Below, in pieces: positions 57,741 to 64,000 of a DNA stretch of 64,000 bases. This DNA is from Ampelocalamus luodianensis (Eukaryota; Streptophyta; Magnoliopsida; Poales; Poaceae), in assembly GCA_036346255.1 (NCBI GenBank), contig CM070618.1:76456428-76520427 (forward strand). Direction: 5' to 3'. The notes under the pieces are model-generated. The model was not told the origin of the DNA. It made no database searches and was given only the letters and a program-made list of their open reading frames with translations. The translations under genes were made by a program, and so were the position numbers. Position 1 is the first letter of the stretch. Each line of letters begins with the position of its first letter.

Positions 57741-60060
57741 GGCCCCTACAATATATATATTAATAAAAATTGAAAAAAGAGTTTTATGTACATGGTAAAA
57801 GAAAAACAAAAGGTTACAACCCACTAGGGGCAAAGAACCTCAAACAATTATTTGCGGCCAATTAAAAAAAAGGTTGTCTATGATCTTCTTTGACTCGGCC
57901 AAGTTCACTCTTAAAAAGATTTTTTCAACTAATAATATTTGGCATGATATTCTCAAACACTTTGCCATTCCTTTGTTTCCAAATAAGCCATGCGGCCAAA
58001 ATAAAGATTTCCATATAGAACATAGAATTGAAGATTAATCTCATTCTTTCCACTTTAAGTTGAACATCAGTCGTATCATCCCAATTAATGCCAATAATAT
58101 TCCAACATGATTGACTGAATTGGCAGCCAAAGAATAAGTGGTGTAGAGTTTCTTCCTCCCTATCTGGACATAGGACAAAATCTTGATCATCCTCAATATT
58201 ATAATATCGTCTGCGTAGCATGTTTGTTGTGTTCAGTCTATCCATTAAAAGTAGTCATGCAAAAACCTTAAGTTTCATAACACACTTGCTTTTCCAAATA
58301 CATTTGAGTGACCGAGATGGCATGAGAGTATTAAAAGACAACTTGTAGTATTTTTTAGATGAATATTGTAATGAGCCCTATATGTATGCCCATCTATCTT
58401 GGCAATTATTAATTGGAAGAAAATACCTAATGTCTTCCTTAAGCATGTTATATTCCTCAAATGCTTCAATAGACAAAGGCAGGTAGAACTGTCCTCTTAT
58501 ACTTGGATTTTTTAGTAGATTAGCCACCGAGATTTGTTCATTTTTAGCAAAGGTGAATAGAATTGGATATTTGTGACAGTATAGGTTAGAATTCTAAAAA
58601 TCAAACCAAAATAACACTGATGTACTAGCACCAAATATTGCCTTAGCAATTCCATGACTCCTTGTGTTGGGAGATGGGAGAGTACTGAGTTGATCATTGT
58701 CAATCACCCTCCATAAGAGAGATAAGTTGTGCAACTAGATAGTCTTCTCTCTACTCGATCAATTAGTGGCGAAAATCATGAACCCTTGGCCGTGTTGTTC
58801 CCAACGATAACCCAAATAAGTGAAAGGAAGAGTACTAATTTGACATCCAAAGGTGTTTGCTAGGGTAGACATTTGGTCATTAGTGACATTAATGAGCACT
58901 ATAAATGACTTGTCATAGTTGACTTTCAGTCTTGTGGAAGAAGCGAATGAATTTAATAGACCCTTTAAACAAAATAATTGTCTTGCATCAGCTTCCATAA
59001 TAACCAAGGTATCATCCGCATATTGAACTATAGGAAAATCCCCATCTTTTGTCAATGGGATTGGTATATTGAGGAGATTCCTTCTATGTGCTTTATTTAT
59101 AATTGTCTATAGGAGATCCGCTGTAAGAATCTGCTGCAAGAATGAAGAGAAGTAACGAGAGAGCATCACTTTGTCTCACTCCTCTTTTACATTGAAAACA
59201 TTTCCCTTGTACTCCATTTAATAAAACCGAGGATGTTTCAAAACTGAGTAAAATTTTAATCCAGATAATCCATCTATTATCAAAACCTTTATTTTGCTTT
59301 CTCAAAGTCCACCTTTAGAATAATAATTTTCCTTTTTGATTGCCGACATTGATGGATATATTCATAGGCCCAAGACAATCTTGAATCGTTCTTGTTTTGA
59401 TAAATCCATATTGATTTTTACGAACAATTTGCAGAATGATTCGATGTAGTCTATCCGCCAATATCTTTGTGAGTAACTTGAGTGAGGAATTAAAAAGTGA
59501 GATAGGTCTATAATCATTTACACTTTCTGGGGAGACTTTTTTTGGCACTAAAATAATGTGTGAATTATTGATACGCTGTGGCTGAATCTTATTTTCATAG
59601 AAGTCCTCACGTAGCTTGTAGAAATCATTCTTGATAATATGCCATCATTTTTTTTAATAAAGAGTCCATTAAAACCATCTAGCCCTGGAGATTTATCAAT
59701 AGGGAATTCCTTTAATATTTTGCTGATCTCATCATGAGTAAATCTTTCTATAAAGATATGCAATCCCTGAATTGGGGCAATTAATTCTAATAAGTTGAAA
59801 AGCATTTCAATATTGGCCAAAGTCCCTAGTCTATCTTTAAATGAATGCTGAAGAATAACTAACTTTCCATTGTGTTCTGTTTCAATTCCATTGTCCTGAG
59901 TGGACAATTGTTTTACAGTGTTCCTTCTATACTGTTTTGTAGCTATGGCATGAAAGGTTGTTGTATTCTCATCGCCGAACTTAACCCAACAAATAGTGAC
60001 CCTTTTTTCCCTTATAGTTTTTTGTAATGCAAGAGTCGAAGTAAGTGCCTCTTGATAATG
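57740..60060 (-). mobile_element. LINE (non-LTR retrotransposon), 5'-truncated and degenerate
   Basis: Leftward from 60060 the sequence gives WVKFGDENTTTFHAIATKQY (linker between endonuclease and RT), EFPIDKSPGLDGFNG, NDYRPISLFNSSLKLLTKIL, KNQYGFIKTRTIQDCL, GVRQSDALSLLLFILAAD, the catalytic VQYADDTLVIMEAD, LPFTYLGYRW, and a zinc-binding tail (EEETLHHLFFGCQFSQSCW). These are LINE RT motifs in order. Frames shift repeatedly and stops occur. The endonuclease part is missing upstream, so the copy is 5'-truncated. An A-rich tract on the leftward strand was not clearly found, and no target duplication was identified. Confidence 0.9.
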
Positions 60061-60061
60061 T

Positions 60062-61095
60062 TACGGAAGTTCCATTTCGGCCTATCTAGGGATCTTTGCT
60101 CTTCCAGATTGTCCATAAGGGTAATAACCGAATTGCAGTTCAAGATTAATCTGGAAAGTTAAGATTTTCTACGACTACCTCGTAATCGTGAGATTTTTTA
60201 ACAAATTGCCTCGACCAAGCATATTTCTGGTCGAGAGAAACACATGTTGAAGAGTTTTTCCTTCAACGTTTTTTCTGCAACCTTTTAGTGGTCACAAGAT
60301 CATCTATGACTCCTCAACCAAGTAAGTTATTTTCACTTGAAGTTGGGGGGCTAGATGACGAGGATCTGATAATCCTCATTTTATTATTTCATAATCATGT
60401 ATTATGACGTCACCCCTTAATGTTATAAGGGAGGAGTAAGCTAGGTGGTCGTAAGCTCTTCTACGACCACCCCTTAGTCGTAAGTATTTCTATGGCTATG
60501 GTGTAATCGTAAGTCCTGTTACGATTACGTCCGGTCGTAAGTCTTTCTACGACCAGTACCCAACCGTAAGCTTTTCCTACGACTACCCCCTGGTCGTAAG
60601 TCTTGCTACGACCAGCCCTGCTATGACTTCCTCACAATTAACTAGGTCCGCTGGTCAGAAGGTCCATTTATTAGTGAGGATCTGAGCAGTCAAATTACGT
60701 AGTTATACCTGAAATAACTACAGACGATTCTCCACTATCTCTGATTGGTAACCGTTAAACAGCATGGGGGGTTACTACTCCGGTAATTACTCTCATTATT
60801 ACGCAATAATGAGCGCCCAATTGACCTGGAACGACAACCGCCCCTACGGCATAGTATAAATAGGTATCTTTTGGAGGCTTTGAGGGGAGAGTCGGTAGCA
60901 GCATTAGCGCAAGACCTTCCACTGATTGTAATCCGAATACCCAATACAATACACACAGGAGTAGGGTTGTTATTCTCATTGGAGAAGGCCCGAACCTGTA
61001 TAAAAATCCCCGTGTCTTTTTTGTCTGCGTGATCAATTGTGGAGACCCCCCGAATCAAATAATCTTTACGTAAGATCGGTTCTAAAACACCGACA
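60062..61095 (+). mobile_element. 3' end and LTR of an A-family Tat element
   Basis: 60062-60339 is 3' internal sequence, 60340-60355 the polypurine tract (AAGTTGGGGGGCTAGA) and 60356-61095 a 740-bp LTR from TGACGAGGATCTG to AAAACACCGACA. The LTR is the same family as 5411-6197 in reverse and has the same arrays of GTCGTAAGTCTTnCTACGACC at 60447-60625. The rest of the element is absent; the LINE abuts its left edge. Confidence 0.88.
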
Positions 61096-61378
61096 CAAGG
61101 ATATGTTTCAAAGTAAAGATCCTTAATATATGTGGAAAGAGAATATGGATCAATACTAATGAAACCACAACATATAGAATGAACTCCCCTTAAATGCGTG
61201 CATACACAAATGTGTAATGGAAACATATGCACATATCCAAGTTAACATTTTTGGTGGAGTTTAACCTATATTTTGGATCCGAGTAATACAACAAGATATA
61301 ATAAGAAGTAGAATGCATACCTCTTGTATTTTCATCTTGATATCCAAAAAGGACTAAGCAATTGATAATCAATAGAAT
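61096..61378. other. Spacer, no gene seen
   Basis: AT-rich sequence between the LTR and the tandem repeat that follows. No convincing ORF. Confidence 0.4.
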
Positions 61379-61610
61379 TGTTAGTCTCACAAATAGATTT
61401 GTCATTAATGAATACATACCTGTTTTGATTTTTGCTTTTCTATCCAAGCTGAGACTAAACATGATATAACAACAAGAGTGTTAGTCTCACAAGTGCATTT
61501 GTCATTAATGAAAACATACCAGTTTGGATTTTTGCTTTTCTATCCAAGCTGAGACTAAACATGATATAATAATAAGAGCGTTAGTCTCATAAGTGCATTT
61601 GTCATTAATC
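61379..61610. repeat. 101-bp tandem repeat, 2.3 copies
   Basis: Units begin GTTAGTCTCAnAAnTGCATTT at 61379, 61480 and 61581. Each contains CTTTTCTATCCAAGCTGAGA and CTAAACATGATATAA. The copies are nearly identical. Confidence 0.9.
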
Positions 61611-61944
61611 ACCAAAATACTCCATTAACACATAATGACGGGTCTAGATTCTTCAGCCATGTCGAATGACGACCTCACCAAGACCCCTGCTGCTGCTGCT
61701 CTTTCTACTGGATCTGGGTATGACTATCTCGTACTTGTTGTTTGGTAAGCTTTATTATCTGTTGTTGCCTTGAACACTGAGATAGGTATGTCAGTTTCTG
61801 TCTCCTAGAAATTCGTACGCCTATAGTGTTCTTATTTATCTACTTTGTGGAAATGGCTAGAGTCTACTTTGTGAAAATGGCTAGAGTAATTTCCATGATT
61901 TATCTAGTATATTTCTGAATTAAAGTAATTCAAAAAATGCTCAT

Positions 61945-62077
61945 ATATTCGACACTTCACACACTCTATGGGGATGGCGAGTGATGCCATATGACCGTGC
62001 TTTGTGTCACTTTCCATAGGTTTCTGATGCTCGTACAGAAGAAAGGAGCAGCTGGATTGTGTACTAGCTGTCAGCTA
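61945..62077. repeat. Duplicate of 46970-47103
   Basis: Shared words include GCCATATnACCGTGCTTTGTG, GCTCGTACAGAAGAAAGGAG and CTGGATTGTGTACTAGC. The copy is cut at 62077 by the Copia LTR. Upstream, 61655-61720 has a short open start (MSNDDLTKTPAAAALSTGSG) with a possible splice donor, unrecognised. Confidence 0.75.
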
Positions 62078-62336
62078 TGTTAAGAAACCGGGCCCGCCAC
62101 CAGGAGTCCTGGCCCAGGTGGCCACCTCATCCATCTGTAGCCTATATATAGGAGGGGGATCCCCAACCATTGTACACGATTATTGAGAAGAGCAATAAAG
62201 AGAAGTCTGCAGTCCCCTCATATCTCTGTGTTCAATCTATTATTTTGTTCTTCTATTCTTGCATTGTTCTTACGATTCTACGCTTGTCTACGAGGTAATC
62301 GCTCGGACTGGACTCGCTAGCGACGGTTCCTCAACA
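62078..62336 (+). repeat. Copia element 5' LTR (259 bp)
   Basis: It runs from TGTTAAGAAACCGG to GGTTCCTCAACA and has a TATA box (CTATATATAGG at about 62141) and an AATAAAG signal near 62194. A primer-binding-like CGTTATCAGCACGAT follows at 62337. Confidence 0.78.
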
Positions 62337-62787
62337 CGTTATCAGCACGATCGACTCTCCTGGCATCGAAAATGATGAGCCCGAAGGTCCGATTGTTGGC
62401 CCGATCTTTCGATGAGAACGATAAGTTCGGTAGGCGTCGCTCAACTCTCACGATCCTAGCTATGAACATGCAAGTCTCGAAACCACGCAATCGTTGAACT
62501 GATTGACAAGTCGTTATCAACCGTGCACGAATACCCGGATGACCTGACCACGAAGGTCGATTCTTGCATACACCAAAGAAGCACGCAAGAAAAAATAAAA
62601 CAATCTGAAATTGCAAATTAGAATTGAAATATTGAATTGAGTTGGGATTCTGAAGCGGTATTATGGTTGGTCTAGTCGACACAAGCCAATACACGAAGTT
62701 GCAACAAGGCTAACTTTTAACTAAACAAAATCCGAGCAAACTAGAGGGGGCGCGACCTCCTTAAATAGGGGATGAGGAGCCACACAT

Positions 62788-62990
62788 CTAATAGAACCAG
62801 CGGGGTTGTTGAGTTGTGATCAAGCCAAGCTTCTCGACCATGTCTGTGCTAGCAAGGTTGTTGCAACTTCCGCCAGCGATGATGACTTTACAGGAACGTT
62901 CCTTGATGACGAACTTCGATTGGAACAAGGTGTGACATCGTCGCCTCCGCCTCCGGCCGCCCCGCACGGGGCCGACTCGAGCCGCCCGTA
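62788..62990 (-). pseudogene. Ty3/gypsy protease fragment
   Basis: The leftward frame reads FQSKFVIKERSCKVIIAGGS then CNNLASTDMVEKLGLITTQ. This is the gypsy retropepsin segment whose usual form is IIDGGSCxNxAS; the catalytic Asp is Ala here. Short and isolated. It lies within the Copia element but in the opposite orientation. Confidence 0.7.
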
Positions 62991-63848
62991 GCGGTGCCTC
63001 CCCGGTCGCACGCCACCACTGGAGTCCGCCGTCCGCCCGCCCGCAGCGACGCAGCCGCCTTGCACCGGCCTCGCACCGGCCCGCCTCCGTCGCCTGAAGC
63101 ACGCTTCCCCACCCGCCGGCCTCCTCAAGCAAAATTGGAGCCGCCACCACCACCATAGGAACAGGGCAGGCGAAACCCTTCCCCTCCCCTGCCGATTTGA
63201 CCTGCCCAACTTGGGCCTAGCAGGCTGAAAGCGCAAACGGGCCAAAAGAATCGGGTCGGCCGAAAGAAAGAAAGAGAAAAAAAGGGAAATTGAAAAGAAA
63301 AAGGAGATTTTCAAAAAGGGCCCTCGGAATTATGAAAATTACGAGATTTTTTTTCGAATAAGGGAATTGTGCGGAAAACCCCCTGGAAATTGGAAAATTA
63401 CACGAATTTCCTCTTAGAACTGAGATTTCGTGTTTTAACCTCCAGAAATTGCAGAATTCACCGAAATACTTTTTCTAGCATAAAAGGGTCTCGGGAATTC
63501 AATTTTTGAATCAGTTTTTGCATTTAAAGCATGTTTAACTTTGTTATTATTATTTCTATGCAATTTATGTATCATATTTACTGTTTTTTATTATCTGTGA
63601 CTGTTTATATTGCTTTTAATCACTGGAAATAGCCGTAAATCATGAAAAATGTATAGAAAAATATGATATCACGAACCGGGAGTTCGAAGAGTATTATGAG
63701 AATTTTACAACTATTTTATGTAAATTACCAGCAGTAATCTTATGAACTCTTTGCATGAATATGGAAATGACTGGCATCATGAACTAGGAGTTCGAGAACC
63801 GACCTAGCATGGCCAGAATTTGTACAGAAGTTGTACCGGTCTTCAATT

Positions 63849-64000
63849 CTGTAGTAATGTAATCACGGATGAGCAAAAGATTGAGAAGACTCTCTCTACC
63901 TTTCACTCGAATGCGGTACAATTCGCACGCAACTATTGTCAAGACGGCTACATGGAGTATGTCGAATTAATTGACATAATGCAAGTTGCGGAAGCTCAAG
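63849..64000 (+). pseudogene. Copia gag C-terminal region (partial)
   Basis: The open frame reads NVITDEQKIEKTLSTFHSNA, VQFARNYCQDGYMEYVELID and IMQVAEAQ to the last base. The EKTLSTFH motif and following segment are diagnostic of gag in many plant Copia elements (upstream of the zinc knuckle). Orientation agrees with the LTR at 62078. It continues past the window, so integrity is unknown. Confidence 0.75.

Larger units (their letters stand above)
62337..64000 (+). mobile_element. Copia element, leader and gag start (runs off window)
   Basis: This is internal sequence after the short LTR. It is not a clean Copia leader: 62788-62990 holds a leftward gypsy protease fragment, and 63260-63840 is AT-rich without a domain, so another insertion or rearrangement is likely inside. 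Copia gag text appears at 63849. Confidence 0.6.

Overview
This is plant nuclear DNA, almost certainly from a grass (Poaceae). The reasons are stacked LTR retrotransposons of grass-typical lineages (Tat-lineage and chromovirus Ty3/gypsy, Angela/RIRE1-like Copia), a CACTA transposon with grass-style subterminal repeats, LINE remnants, and one four-exon class III peroxidase gene with GC-rich exons. I cannot name the species. Everything was read by eye; exon borders, LTR borders and target-site duplications (TSDs) come from direct inspection, without database searches.

Layout. 1-6197: the 5' part of a minus-strand Tat-lineage gypsy element (A), cut by the window edge, with its 5' LTR at 5411-6197 next to a chromovirus-like LTR remnant (6198-6908). 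7231-8833: class III peroxidase on the minus strand, the only gene that looks intact. 10008-11935: AT-rich DNA with a tandem duplication of about 0.9 kb. 12348-39239: a second minus-strand Tat-lineage element (B) expanded by nested insertions. These are a solo LTR of its own family (13274-15757, TSD CTCTC), which itself holds an Angela/RIRE1-like Copia solo LTR (13399-15191, TSD ATGGG); a full-length chromovirus E with 3.3-kb LTRs (16386-28015); and a 2.2-kb solo LTR (35848-38069, TSD CCCGG). B also carries, on the opposite strand to its own pol, a TATA-box-led, intron-containing accessory gene now cut in pieces by those insertions. 39411-42773: a 3.36-kb chromovirus-type solo LTR with perfect TSD ATACA.

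42774-53175 is a patchwork of gene debris: a LINE tail, candidate exons of an unrecognised gene, two fragments of a methylesterase-like alpha/beta hydrolase (C-terminal exon before N-terminal exon), short dispersed duplications, and a 1.03-kb non-LTR retroposon with a 14-bp TSD. 53179-56707 is a CACTA-type transposon (TSD AGT) that captured a frameshifted F-box gene and contains a perfect 101-bp palindrome. 57740-60060 is a 5'-truncated LINE, followed by the 3' end and LTR of another A-family element (60062-61095). From 62078 to the window end there is a Copia element with a 259-bp LTR whose gag runs off the window.

How the parts relate: nearly all coding capacity here is decayed transposon pol, gag and accessory genes. 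The host contribution is the peroxidase plus gene fragments. Repeated solo-LTR formation, nested insertion and gene-fragment capture explain most of the window.
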